A stretch of 64,000 bases of DNA from Cryptomeria japonica. Its lineage: Eukaryota; Streptophyta; Pinopsida; Cupressales; Cupressaceae. Positions 46,069-58,259 of this stretch are shown here, one piece after another; position 1 is the stretch's first letter, and every line of letters begins with the position of its first letter. Where the stretch lies: contig NC_081412.1 in assembly GCF_030272615.1 (NCBI RefSeq), positions 666,668,352 through 666,732,351 of the forward strand, written 5' to 3'. Under the pieces are notes generated by a model that worked only from the letters and a program-made list of their open reading frames with translations, was not told the origin of the DNA and ran no database searches. The position numbers and the translations under genes are program-made.

Positions 46069-46677
46069 CAGTGTGGTTGTGCAGTCACTGAGAAGCCAAC
46101 TTGACAATGGGTTCAAAATTGAAGACCCGATTGGTGACTCATTCAGATTTGAATCCCCAACTAGTCCTTGACCTGAAGGCCCATCCCTTGACTCTTTCAG
46201 GTTTGGATCCCCAACTAGTCCCGCATCTGAAAGCCCAACTCCTGACTCTTTCAGATTTGAATCCTCAACTACTCATGGATGTGAAAGTCCAAGTCCTGAA
46301 TCTTTCAGATTTGAATCCCCAACTTGTCATGCATCTGAAAGCCCAACTCCTGACTCTTTCAGATTTGAATCCTCAACAACTCGTGGATGTGAAAGTCCAA
46401 CTCCTGAATCTTTCAGATTTGAATCCCCAACTTGTCGTGCATCTGAAAGCCCAACTCCTGACCCTTTCAGATTTGAATCCTCAACTAGTCTTGGATACGA
46501 AAGCCCAACTCCTGAAACTTTAAGATTTGAATCTCCAACTGGTCGCACATCTGAAAGCCCAACTCCTGACTCTTTCAGATTTGAATCCTCAACTACTGCT
46601 ACATGTGAAAGCCCAACTCCTGAATATTTCAAAAATGAATGCCGAACTCGCCCCGCATATGAAAGCCCACCTCTCTC
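46069..46677 (-). pseudogene. Exon of ten 18-residue repeats
   Basis: The acceptor TATACCCAG sets the start at 46677 and the donor GTAATTA the end at 46069. Within it, units of 54 bp encode alternating modules of the type VEDSNLKESGVGLSDARQ and VGDSNLKDSGVGLSHPRV, so the true period is a 108-bp dimer. About ten units are present. Two TGA stops fall where other units have CGA (Arg). The opposite strand is also open for 140 codons simply because of the repeat. Confidence 0.6.
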
Positions 46678-46775
46678 CTGGGTATACAAATTAGTTCTCC
46701 AGTCACAAGCATTAAACAATTACAACACCAAGCAATACTACATGTTGCATAATCCATTAAAACTACTTAGCTTAC

Positions 46776-46914
46776 AGGCAAGCCAATGTCACGTGTCACT
46801 GGGAAGTGAACATGACCAACTCCCAGGAGATCATCTGCCTTTAGCTCCAGTAACCCATAATCAAGATCAGCATTTTCCCTCAACCTTTTTTGCAACGTAA
46901 TTGACATGATTGAA
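46776..46914 (-). pseudogene. Short exon with clear splice sites
   Basis: Acceptor TTATGTTTCAG before 46914 and donor GTAAGC after 46776. The frame reads SIMSITLQKRLRENADLDYG then LLELKADDLLGVGHVHFPV. It is the most upstream exon I can support. The region up to 47262 shows no clear first exon. Confidence 0.45.
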
Positions 46915-47262
46915 CTGAAACATAAAAAAATGCAATTCATATTCTTCACATTATCAATAACACCACACATTCACCATAAATGACATAGCCAACACATGAC
47001 CGGTTATGCCCACATTCCAATACCAAGTCAGCATGTCGCTATGTTATGTACAAGCCAACTAATAGTTTAGCCATAAACTATCCATGACATTCCACTCTAG
47101 AACATATTTCATTGCAATTGCAACGAAATAATGACTATGATCCATCGCCAACGCTATTAAAAAGGCTTCCTGTGTTCTCCCCATCCAAAATACAACACAA
47201 AAACTAGACTTTCTTAAGGATTGATAAAGAAGGATGCAAAACACGCTTAATAGATCAACTGT

Positions 47263-47370
47263 GTCTATTCTGGCTCCAAAATGGACCTTTCCTACAACGT
47301 GTTACCGACAGGTTAGTCAATCACAGCCGCTAATTGCAAAATCGATGCTGTAAAACGAGTGTGCAACAAT
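47263..47370 (+). repeat. TIR-A repeat
   Basis: GTCTATTCTGGCTCC, AATGGACCTTTCCTACAACG, GACAGGTTAGTCAATCAC, GCAAAATCGATG and TAAAACGAGTG follow in consensus order. The final dyad is lost. It lies upstream of the minus-strand gene and could be one end of its transposon. Confidence 0.75.
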
Positions 47371-48526
47371 CAAGATAGTCGATCTATGTTAGAGAATACA
47401 CAGCGATTCATTACCATTAACAAAGTCTTTGACAATAATTAATGGGTACAGAGACCTCCAATTCATTTTTCGAAAGACACAAGTATTTTGAAACGAGTGT
47501 CTATTCTAAAGATTCCATCTCTTTGTTGACATGGGAATATTATTATTTATTAAAAACGTAGTCTTAAGTTACAAAAAGAAAAAAGAAAAAAATACTTTGA
47601 AGGATAGACACGTGAGGAGTTTGCCGTGCCAACCCGAGACATCTCAAACAGAAGCCCAAATCACATTTCAAATCATAGTTGGATCATCAAACACATGTAC
47701 TTCTCAAACATCATGAACATCAATAATCTAGAAATACAAATACACTAGGATGAACATTAACACTCTCATGCAAATCAATAGAATATATACAAATTTACAA
47801 CACATAGTTTGCAAGAATCAGGATTTCTGGTTCATATATTCAACACTGGTTTCATGACTTGAAGATCCATAAATAACAATCGTACTACGTTCAGGTTCGA
47901 AAATTATATCTTATTATCTAATATGGTGCATCTATAGCATATAATATAAGGCATCAACCAATTGCATTGTTCATTTTCATTATTATCAAATTCAATAAAA
48001 GTAAACACATTAATATTACATGATCAAGAACTGAAATTTATACATACATTTGTACCACATAAAAAAATTATATACAACAAACTATATATATATGTAACAA
48101 GCGCCTTTCAAAAAGTTGCACAAGCCTAAAGATTAATAATAAGGGGACATTACAGTGCAAGTAGTATTAAACAAGGGAGACAGAGCAACAACTTGGGAAC
48201 ATCTGGACGTTTGGCGGGGGACTACTCAATAGTCCTTGAAAATCAACAACCTGTATGGATAACTAATGTTACTGGTAGTCTACATTGGGAAGTGCATGCA
48301 TTTCAAAAGACATAAAAGGAACCTACATGTTCATATATGAAAATGCAGTTTAACATTCAATATAAACTACCACTAAGTAATTTATATCACCTAAATTATA
48401 TATGTCCATTTGCCATAGTGCCAGAGCTGTGCCAGAATTGTCTATATCAACCACCTATTCTCATACTATTGTTGTGCGCTCAAGGACAGACGCCTCTATT
48501 CCAACTCAAAATCAATGCTATGGTTT
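47371..48526. other. No supported gene
   Basis: AT-rich sequence with an A-rich tract near 47570 and a short AT microsatellite near 48085. Nothing was recognised on either strand. Confidence 0.45.
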
Positions 48527-48640
48527 GACTAACACGCAATTTTGTCACACGTTTTACACTATATTTTACATTCACAGATGCAATTGGATAACATGTCACT
48601 AACACGCAATACCATTTGTCTATTCTCGAGCCTTGTTATT
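48527..48640 (-). repeat. TIR-A repeat, inverted, degenerate
   Basis: GACTAACACGCAATTTTG, ACACGTTTTACAC, GTCACTAACACGC and TGTCTATTCTCGAGCC match the TIR-A reverse complement in order. The central dyad is half lost. Confidence 0.6.
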
Positions 48641-48750
48641 GACTAACTCCATCTCCTATTGTAAATTGCATCACATGTTAGCCTTTGGCTTTACCATTGT
48701 TAGCTGCATCAAACCACAACCCGTACATAAATAATGGTCCGAGAGGTTAT

Positions 48751-48835
48751 GTCTCTTCTAGTTCCAAAATAGACAAATCGTATAGACTAACAACGTTGTG
48801 TTAGACAAAAGTAGCCATCAAATGCAAAACCTATG
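48751..48835 (+). repeat. TIR-A repeat, degenerate
   Basis: GTCTCTTCTAGTTCCAAAAT, AGACAAATCGTA, AACGTTGTGTTAG and ATGCAAAACC match the left two-thirds of TIR-A. Confidence 0.55.
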
Positions 48836-48959
48836 ATTAAAAACCTACCACAAACATGGGGTGTTATTCCCCCCATTCTATTTTTTGTAGCCACAATAGA
48901 GGCATTCCACTGTCAGAGTAACTTGAGTTTCGTGCTAGTTTTTTCTCTGACAAAAGTAC

Positions 48960-49265
48960 CAAGTTTTGCAGCCCGCGGCCTCTTCTTCCTGCCAGGATGC
49001 CCTCTGAATGCAATTCCTTCATTCACAAGCTTTTAATGTGCGTGTTATGCACAATAAACCGGCGGGAACCATGAAGCATGCCGCAGCCATCCTTTGGCAT
49101 GTCCACATATTTGTGCATGGGCACCGAGGACTAAAACCAAGAACTCAACAACAACTCCACATCACATACCATGGGTCGGAGCACCACGAGAAGTTGGCAT
49201 GGTATGCATGTCTTGGAAATGTATGTCGATGCATGTTGTTGGTACGATATGTCCATTGTCGAGCC
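48960..49265 (-). repeat. TIR-B repeat, right (inverted) copy
   Basis: The reverse complement aligns with 2297-2640 block by block, including TAACACGCACATTAAAAGC and GTGGACATGCCA. The terminus ends GAGCCACAAT near 49265. Confidence 0.6.
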
Positions 49266-49344
49266 ACAATACACATAGCCTCCCACATATATTTGCATAT
49301 ATGTTTATTCTGCAATTTTCGAGTGTGATTAGGTGCTTCAAACT

Positions 49345-49475
49345 TGTGTCATGTCTATTTTGGCTTCAAATAGAGATTGTAACAATGACATGAATCGACA
49401 TACATGACACGTGTCTATTCTGGCTCCAAAAAGGACATATCGTACCAATGACATGCATCAACATGTCTGAGAATA
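49345..49475 (+). repeat. Two TIR-B termini in tandem
   Basis: TGTCTATTTTGGCTTCAAAT at about 49352 and GTCTATTCTGGCTCCAAAAA at about 49412 are each followed by a GACATG...ATCRACAT block. A further bare CGTCTATTCTGGCTC lies at 49848. Confidence 0.6.
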
Positions 49476-50005
49476 AATATATTTCCAAATACAAGTGGTA
49501 GGCACCTAATAGCTACATGAAAGACAAAGTGAGGTAAAATGTTTTGTTTCAAATTGAGCTTCTTTTACATGGTCTTGACCTCATTTACATGTTATGGTTT
49601 GCCTTTTGATGCAAACAGACTCCTCAAAATTAGGTTGTTGACTGGTTGATGCAACCATTCCTTGACTGTGTGTGACTTGCTCTTGTTTAGGAGTTGATCT
49701 GTTGTTTGCTGACAATTAGGAGTTGATCTGTTGTTTGTTTGATGATAGCAAATGTGGCACCTTTTTTATTTGCCTAACATGGAAAAAGTAAGACTAATGC
49801 GCGAACGAAAACATTATTGTTGAAGGGCTCCTTATTGAAGTAGCCTCCGTCTATTCTGGCTCATTGTTGAAGGGGGATTTATGGGACTGTAGGTTTTCTT
49901 TTTTTATCTAATGAGCACCTGAGAATAATGGAAATAGAGCATAATATTTCCATAGTTTCTTTTATCTATGTTTTATTCTGTCGTTTCCCTCTATATTGCA
50001 GTAGA

Positions 50006-50066
50006 CATGTTTGTGTGTGTGTGTGTGTCTCTCTGTGAGTGTGCATGTGTGTGTGTGTGTGTGTAT
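50006..50066. repeat. GT microsatellite
   Basis: Two GT-rich runs, the first about (GT)9 and the second about (GT)10, are separated by CTCTCTGTGAGTGTGCAT. Confidence 0.95.
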
Positions 50067-53000
50067 TGCTTCATATTCACATATATATACTAACACACAC
50101 CAAAATGCAAACAAACAATGCAAACCCTGACGGTTTTCATAAAATCCCAAAAATCTACCCTCAACAATGAGCCATCAACAATCAAACAGGGACCCTTGGT
50201 ATCCTGACATGACCATGCTACAAAATGATGCTTAATTTTCACAGACAGAACACAAAATGACACAGAAAATAATTTTTTTTTATTGAATGTCTTAGAGTTT
50301 CAAATTACTGTAGCCGCCTAAGCCTCCACCCAAATCGTTGTCCTCTTCACACCTCCCAAGGGCACACTCACAACCACCTCTACGATACAAAAATGATATA
50401 AAAATTTACAATTTGAAACACAGGGTTGACGAAGGAATCATAAAACTATCTTTATCTGTTAGGGTTTGAATTTACCGATGCTACCATAACCCTACACAAC
50501 AATCTTCAATCGTACCACCCCCTGTACGCTACAATACCTCCTCCCTGCACATGAAAAAAACCTACATGTTAACAGGCGATAACAATAGGACTAACAATAT
50601 ACCCAGACAACTTGCGTTATGCATGCGGTCGGCTTTTCTCCTCCCCTTCGGAGCCACACATATTTTGAGAATGCATACCTATAACTACAATTGAAGCACA
50701 ACTCCTTCGCTCAGTGATTCAACCGGGGACATGAATTTACACAGTCGAATATTTTGTTTCGCCTCCACCAATGCGTTCTGCATGTAGCTACCGGACGAAA
50801 TATATTTTCAATTTTCGCGAAATCGAGTTTTCATTCAAAATTAAAAAAAAAATGAATTGAAAATTGTGCCCATAACACGTAACCGCTGATGTTAGTTGAT
50901 TCGTGGATGCAATAAAGCGGGTTAGCCAAAAAAATTGCCACGTGGCCATTCAAAAAAAAAAAATCAAAATTGGCGGTCACCAAAAATGTAAAACGCTTGC
51001 CCGACGGTATGTTAACCGCCTTGCCCGATGTAACTGTCACATCACGGTGACAACGACCGGGAAAATGTTAACTGCGAGCAAGCTTTTCTGTCAAACGCAA
51101 AACGACAACATCATCCACATCATCACAGTCGCGAATTCCTCCATGTCATCTGTGGGTCCCAGGAACGTCGCTCTCATGGACTTGCCGTACTTGAAAGGTA
51201 TGCCTTCGACATCATATGGAGGCATGCCATTTTGGAGCCAGAATAGCTACAACCATAAAATTGTGCTACGAAGGAACATTATGTTCAATAGAAAATCACC
51301 ACTTGTCACAATATTACAACACCTAACCCATGTTCGTCTGCATAAAGGACGAAAAATGATATTTTGAACCAATGAAATAGTCCTCCAAGGATATGCATTT
51401 GGTAGTTCCACTCATGATAAAAGTGATCATTGAGGACACATGTCGTTATAGTGCGAGAGCACAACTTTAAGCATACATGTCTAGCAAGAAATTATGTTGA
51501 GAAGCACAAGAACACTTCAATCAAAACTCAACACGTAGATAGCAAGTGGGGGCACCAAATATATTAGGTGCATAAACTTTAAGGTATGCACATTGGTTAT
51601 TAAGGCAAAGGGTTTGACTAGTAATTCAAATGGGGGGCTGGTAAAACAACGTTATTGGAAACATCAACAAAATAATGAAAAGCACTTTTCATAGGCTTAA
51701 CAAGTCATCGACGAATGAGAAGCTTAAGGCATAGAGGTTTGAAATGAATGCCAAGGGATTTATGATATTGTATAAACCCAACATGGTATGAAGGTTGGAA
51801 CCATTGATTTTTTTGCAAGGCCTAACACACCTATGCAGTTGTTGCATATTTTTTGGTTGTGAATAAAACTTGCATTTATTTTCTATATTCATGTGGGTAT
51901 CTCACTACACATTGTTTATGTGCCTTAGGTGTGTGATAGCATAGGTGTGAAATATGTGTGCTCTTTAGGTGGCTCTATTAGGTGTTACAACTAGGGTTTA
52001 GGCTTGTTTCACTTAATCAGATTGTCCTTTTATGGTGTTATTTATCCATGTCCATGTCACCTAATTTGTGTGACAACTTCCTCACTTTTTAAATATTTTT
52101 TCATTCGATGCATTTTAGTTAAATATTTTCCAAAAATAAGGCATGATTTAATATTGGTTGTGTCAGCTGAAATGTGCATTTCATTACCATTGATATTCAT
52201 CCAATTCTTGGGTGCATTTTACTCTTCAAATTTCTTACCAAATGGTGGAATTGTTACTAACAAATACCTTGATAAAGTGTGCCACATTGACATCTTAGAA
52301 TAATTTGTTTTCCTTGGGTGTGATTTCCATATATCTTTGTCATCACTTTGACATGGTTTTCAATGATCATTTAAACCTTAGACCTCAAGCAAAAGTTGAC
52401 CAATACTTTTCCACATTTGCTAATTGAGATTTTTCTCCAAGGATTAACCATTTTGTTTTCTTTTTCCACTATTGTTGTCATCATCAACAAGGACTTAATC
52501 ATTTTAAACTGTAATAATGAAACAAAAATTGGTTGTAGAAATACTAGACCTTGACACAATAACCTTGCCACTTTATAGGAAATGACTATTATTGACCTAA
52601 TTGAATACATAAATGATGACAAATGGTTGAGAAGTATGCATCAAGTAGTGCAAACATTGACTTTTGAAAGTGTAAAACAAAATACAAAATATACTACTTC
52701 CCATTCAAGTTGAACCTATATTGGTTCTTTCTCCTACAATAGACAACACCTCTCTTATAGATATACAACCTCCCAAATATGGTATCAAAAAAATATAATG
52801 GAATAACATTATACAATCCTCTTCATAGCATCTTTTTTCTTCATTAGGTAGAGTTGATCAACACTCAAGACTTCTTTGTTTGCAGTTTAAGTCAATATTG
52901 ACTGAATGCCACTTTTTTTTCAGCCACACTTCAACTATGGGCCCTCTAAAGCCTATTTTCATTTTTTCTCTTGGAATAAATAAAACATTGGCTCCATAAA

Positions 53001-53290
53001 AAAATAGGGGCATGTATGTGCCAATGATAAAACAAAACACAAACCTAAAAATAAAAAAGGCATTTGTATGATCCTTAGCACCTCATTTTGATTTATACAT
53101 TGCATGCAAAATGGTCATTCACATGTATCGAGGCAATGCCTTTTAACCTTATATATCATAATGATAAAAATTGACCTAAGTGAGGGACTTGTGACCAAAT
53201 CACACATCGCCTCATCATAAATGGGGACCCATCTTTTCTTTGTCGTAGTTTAGAATAAAGTGTCAAATGTCTCCTTTGAGATAACCAACA
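50067..53290. other. No supported gene; one TIR-A terminus
   Basis: The only recognisable item is an inverted terminus TTTTGGAGCCAGAATAGCTA at about 51231-51250. The 154-codon frame ending at 51367 runs into that terminus and has no domain, so it is not called. The remainder is AT-rich without a clear repeat or gene. Confidence 0.45.
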
Positions 53291-53299
53291 TGAAGTGAG

Positions 53300-54406
53300 C
53301 TAGAGTGAATCAGTGTTATGCAATTTTCAACATTCTTAATCTGATTTTTCAACCACTTAATGCATTAAAGCAAAAGAATGATGCTGACACATAAAGAAAA
53401 TACCCACAACACCATAACACCAAGATTTTTACGTGGAAACCTAGTTAAGGGAAAAACCAAGGTGGGATTAAGACCCACAATATTAATATACCTTATTAGA
53501 AGTATAAAAGTATTACATAAGGGGAATGCACATCCATTTAGGTCCACTACCTAGAGCTCACTTCTCAAATTATAAGAGAAGGGTTACAACCCGAAAGGCT
53601 CACTGCCTTAAAAAATGATTATAGAGATTACAATAAGTTTTGAACTACTAAATAACATCTACAAATGCCTGGGAATAGTTTCGGTTAAGCACAATTTACA
53701 TTATCTTACTCTGCTCTACCACACTGCTCTGTTCTGATATTCTGCTTTGTTCCAGAGCTTAAATCCTTAGATTGTGCATGTGAAACTACACACAATCACT
53801 CATACACACTTCTCACATATCCACCGATTACCGAAATGAACATATCAATCAGTCTTATATATCTACAACATCAATATAGGTCTTCTTTTATGTTGGATTC
53901 AAAACATAATACAAAAGATGAAATGTACATAGCAAGTCAACTCAATTCAATTAAAACAATCATGTAGACCAAAAAAATTGTCCACAAACTTCCCATATGT
54001 CAGCTTAACCTGCTCGAACACAATCACCATCACCACAACTACTTCTCTTGATCCACACAATGAATATTCACGCGTTACTATTAAAGAACACTGTTCTATT
54101 CTCAAACCTGTACACTGGATCTTCCAATTCATACAAAAATCATCACCGAAGGCCACAAACCTGGAATAAGGTAAATTGCATAACCATAATGCTTCTCTGA
54201 TATCCGCCACACAAAATATTCAACACAAATGGAATGCCAACCAATTTACTGTGCATTGTCGAATGTCCTATTCTATCTCATCGGACCTCACTGGACCTCA
54301 ATCTCTCTTCTGGTATGAACACATTATGAACCATGGATAAGATTTTTGACATGATTTGCCATCAATGACAACAATCGATCATCTATGCAGTGTCTCTTGC
54401 CAAGAA
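53300..54406 (-). repeat. 3' LTR of the pol-less element
   Basis: The left limit is set by loss of similarity to the other LTR near 53300. The right limit is set by the polypurine tract. The expected TG start reads TT on the minus strand, so it is mutated. Confidence 0.6.
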
Positions 54407-54419
54407 TCTCCCCCTTTGG
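54407..54419 (-). promoter_or_regulatory. Polypurine tract of the pol-less element
   Basis: On the minus strand CCAAAGGGGGAGA directly abuts the LTR, a form typical of copia-type elements. Confidence 0.7.
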
Positions 54420-55021
54420 CATTGATGGCAACACTTAGTAAAAAATGACTAAGTGTTGAATGATTTTCATCAATCAAAGAATCAAAGGATCTTTCCACAA
54501 GATCCAAAAATCAATAACTCCCCTGAAGATCAACATTTTTCACTTAGCTACACTCCCCCTTTGACATCAATGGCAAAGGGTAGGGTTTCAAAAACCAAAA
54601 ATTCAAGCCAAAAATACTATTTGCATATGTACTCATAGTATTTACTCACAAAAACTTGAAGATGTTTGTATACGTATTTTTCAATGAATTCAAGTGGCTA
54701 TCCTAGCCTTTCTTCAGACTCTCCAAAATTGATATAAGGTAGCTAAATAGGTAGGATTGTGTTTCTTCTGATTTGAGATCTTCTAGATCATTACTGGCCT
54801 AAGCACTCTGTGTATCCTGCAAGGCACTAAGCGTAATATCCAACTTAGGGACAATGTGACTCCTAAGTTCACAAACATGGCCAAGGACTCTCTCCCTTTC
54901 ATGGCTTAGATTTTGTATTTTCTAAAGTAATGATATTACTTAATCTTCATGACTGCTCAAGGAAATTGGCTGTGGATTGATTGACTGAGATACCCAATCT
55001 AATTCATCCTCATGTTCCTTA

Positions 55022-57838
55022 TTATTTCTTCTCAATCTCAGTTGTGAACTTGGACAAGGATAAGCATGATTTGTAAATATTTCCTCCCTCAGATAGTGCA
55101 TCTTGTATTCTCTTAACATGGATATCTAATGTGGCTCTGTCATCTACAATCATCCTCTTTAGTATCCAGAGCCTTTTGGTATTAAACTCATTTCTGACCT
55201 TTGCCTCAGCAGATTTCTCAAAAGATTCAAAATGTGTATTTACAGAATTAATCAAACTCTTTAACTGACCGGATGGGGTATTTGAGGTGTCCTTCTGAAA
55301 TGAAGACATTAGTTTCTCCAAAACTTCAGATGCCATAGTTAGCAATATACTATCCTCGGTATGAGAATTTAAGAGGTCCTCACTAGCTCTAGCTTGCATG
55401 AATGATGCCAGATAAAGCTTTTGAATTGGCGATAGAGATGCAAGGTTGATTGGTCCTTGTGAAAAATCAAGATCATCCATGACCTTTTTTCCTTTCACTG
55501 CTCCTGCAGTGTCTCTTGCATCTATTACCTCTTCAACGTTGATCTCTACCTTCTTTGCATCCTTCTCTTCCTTAGTTATCGAAGGATTATCTACCTCAAC
55601 TAGAGGATTATCATCCTCAACCTCTATTGCAGTATTAGTATCTTCCTTATCCTTATCAATAGCAATAGAATCCTCATCTCTAATTTCTTCTGGAATATTT
55701 ACATTGCCCGGATCAATCTATACTTTCAAAATATAAGTATCATTTTCCTGCTCTTTCGGTTCATCTTGTGATTTTTTCAGATTGACATAATATCGATTAT
55801 CCTGCAAAATTTTCCTCAAAATTACTTCAGTTTCTTTAATTGCCTCATTAGTTTTGCCAATCATTATCTTATTTACTCTGGTTTTGCTTTGGAATTCTTT
55901 CTTGGCAATGTCAAGAATCTGAGCAATCTATTCCTTAGATATGGCAGAGCTTATATTTACACGTACATATTCTCTCAATCTTTCTTCTTCTGCTTTAGTT
56001 GTTGTTCTCCTCATATCCAAAACATCACATAAACTCTTCATAATTTCTGACATTAACTCAATCAAGGCTTTTCTATATATATTTAAATATTCCACAACTG
56101 CATCTTCTAAAGTTATTTTCCTGGATTCATCAAAATTGTCATACCACTCAGACAAAAGCTTCAAATTCTCATTCTTAGTTATTTCATTCACAATATGATC
56201 TAATGTCACAGGTGGCCTGAAAGTAAATTTACCCTGCCTTAGTGCTTCATCAAACTAAGATTGTTTTTTCTCCTTACCGGATCTTGCTCCACTAGATGAC
56301 TTATCTTTTGAAGATTTGGGAGCATTGGCAACTTCAGCTTTCATCTCTTTAACCACCTCATCTGATTTTATCTCCTCATCATCCACAGTCACAAATCTTA
56401 CTAATTTCCTCTTCTTCTCACCACCATCGGATGGCTTGATTGAAGATTTGATTGGTTTGGTTGCTATTTTTGTAGGATCAGAGGAGGGACCAACTCTTCT
56501 TGATTGTTTAGGCTTTGAAGCAGCTACCAGTTAGGTCTCTTTCTTCACATTCTTCTCTTCAAAGAGAATGTTCCTCTCTCTTGCTTTTCGGATAGCCTCC
56601 TTTGAAATTCCAATGCTTTCTACATAGGCTTCAACTCCTTTTCTGACTTTCTTCTAAATCATCAGTTTCTTGAACTGTTGATGAAGTTTTAGGCTCTTTA
56701 CATTGTAGGTTCTTAACCTTTCTTCATTAGGATCCACCGGTTTACTCAACAAATGTTGTACATATAATTCAAAAATTTGTTCTTCCACTTCATAGTCCAT
56801 TGGCATTATCCATGATGTTCTTGGTACTACCGCCTCCATCAAGCACTGATCTATATCAACCATAAAACAGATGGTGTCTTGGTATTTTTCTACAATAGAC
56901 TTAGGGATTATCTCCCTATCATGCATCTCTTATTGTAAATTTTTGAAATATCCATAGATTTGCATTTTGGATCTTAGAATCAATAGATCTATGCAAATGT
57001 TCTTTGATTTGAACTCCTACCGATCTATCATAGGCCCATTACACTTTCCCTATTCCCAGAACCATATTCATAAACTAGAAGAATATACATAGAATTAGGG
57101 TTCCATACTTGAAGGGAAATTCTTGTTCTCCTTTATCTTGGCCAAATTCTTTATAAATTCACTCCGAAGTAATTCACAGAGGTCATAATTTTTGTTTTCC
57201 CTCATCATTTCATAAGTTGCATATATTGCAGTACTGGAGATAGAATTTTCTCTGCTTGACTAGTAAATCTTGTATCCAATCACCATTAAAGAAAACTTGA
57301 TATCATGCTCCAGGATATTATTGATTGTCATTGCTCGCCTGTCAAATTTTGTTTTGGTTGCATTTGTCACAATATCATTCTTTGTCACTTTCAATTGTGG
57401 CAGCTCACTGGATGAACATAGACCTGTTATAGCTTGAATCACATTCTTTGTGATATTGTGGGGCTTATCTAACCACATGAACTCGTCATGCATCCTTCTT
57501 AATATATACCAGACCCATTCCACTTCTTCAAACATAGGGAATCTAACAAATTGCACAAAACCTTTGTTCTCTAGTTCTCAAAATTTTGGCTTCAACATGG
57601 ATCTTTCATTAGATAACTAGTTATTGTAGACATTCAGCAATGCGGAGCTTCCCAATTCTTTAATCAGACAATGTGTATAAACCCTAATGTCTTCAATGTG
57701 CAATACTCCATAGGGCATCAATGAAAATGCACTTTTGGTATCATCTTCCATTGAAAGGAATGGATGATTTTTGAAGTTTGGTCTTGCACATTCAGTGATA
57801 TCAACAACCAAAGGAGTAACAGTACCAGATGCAACCAT
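55022..57838 (-). pseudogene. Unrecognised 938-codon protein of the LTR element
   Basis: One frame from ATG 57838 to TAA 55022. Stops are TAG 57617, 57260, 56654, 56255, 55928 and 55718, TGA 57578 and TAA 56531. A short stretch (about 56945-57110) reads better in another frame. N-terminal motifs include SLMPYGVLHIEDIRVY and VEWVWYILRRMHDEF. A Lys/Pro/Ser-rich middle (about 56290-56560) follows, then a helical, charged C-terminal third (LSPIQKLYLASFMQARASEDL). LMPYGVL recalls the LVVPNVF motif of Fam-A and the helical tail is similar in style, but I cannot claim homology. It lies in sense where pol would be. The function is unknown. Confidence 0.65.
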
Positions 57839-58259
57839 TTTGCTAATTTCAAGTTTTCAATCTTCAACTGAAAAAGGGTTTCACTAATAAATACCTTTAC
57901 CACCAGATTCACCTTATGCTTCAGAAATTGGTTTTAGCACTTTTATCTCACTTTTTAGTCTTTTCGCAGAGCTCTTCAAACACTATTTCTTCGACTGTAA
58001 GGTGACAAATGAAGTGATTACGTCAGTTTTATTCTTTGTAAACCTAACTTTTCACTATAATAAATGCATTTAACCCTAATTATTCTAGATACTCTACATC
58101 TTCAAGAATTCACTTTTGGACCTCCAAATTGGCTCATTCTCTTCCAAAAATTCATCAAAGGGTTTTGTATTCATCAAATACATCTCTGCAACCTATCAGA
58201 ATTAGGCACAGATCTCAAATTGGGCTTTTTTTTATATTTTCATGATAGCTCCCCCTAAG

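Noticed and set aside
46101-46523. 140-codon plus-strand gene
   Set aside because: It is the antisense of the 54-bp repeat exon. The regular repeat keeps both strands open, and only the minus strand has matching splice sites.
49962-50150. Short minus-strand gene with His/Thr runs
   Set aside because: It is a translation of the GT microsatellite.
50903-51367. 154-codon plus-strand gene
   Set aside because: It starts in an A-rich tract, crosses an inverted TIR-A terminus near 51240 and has no recognisable motif.
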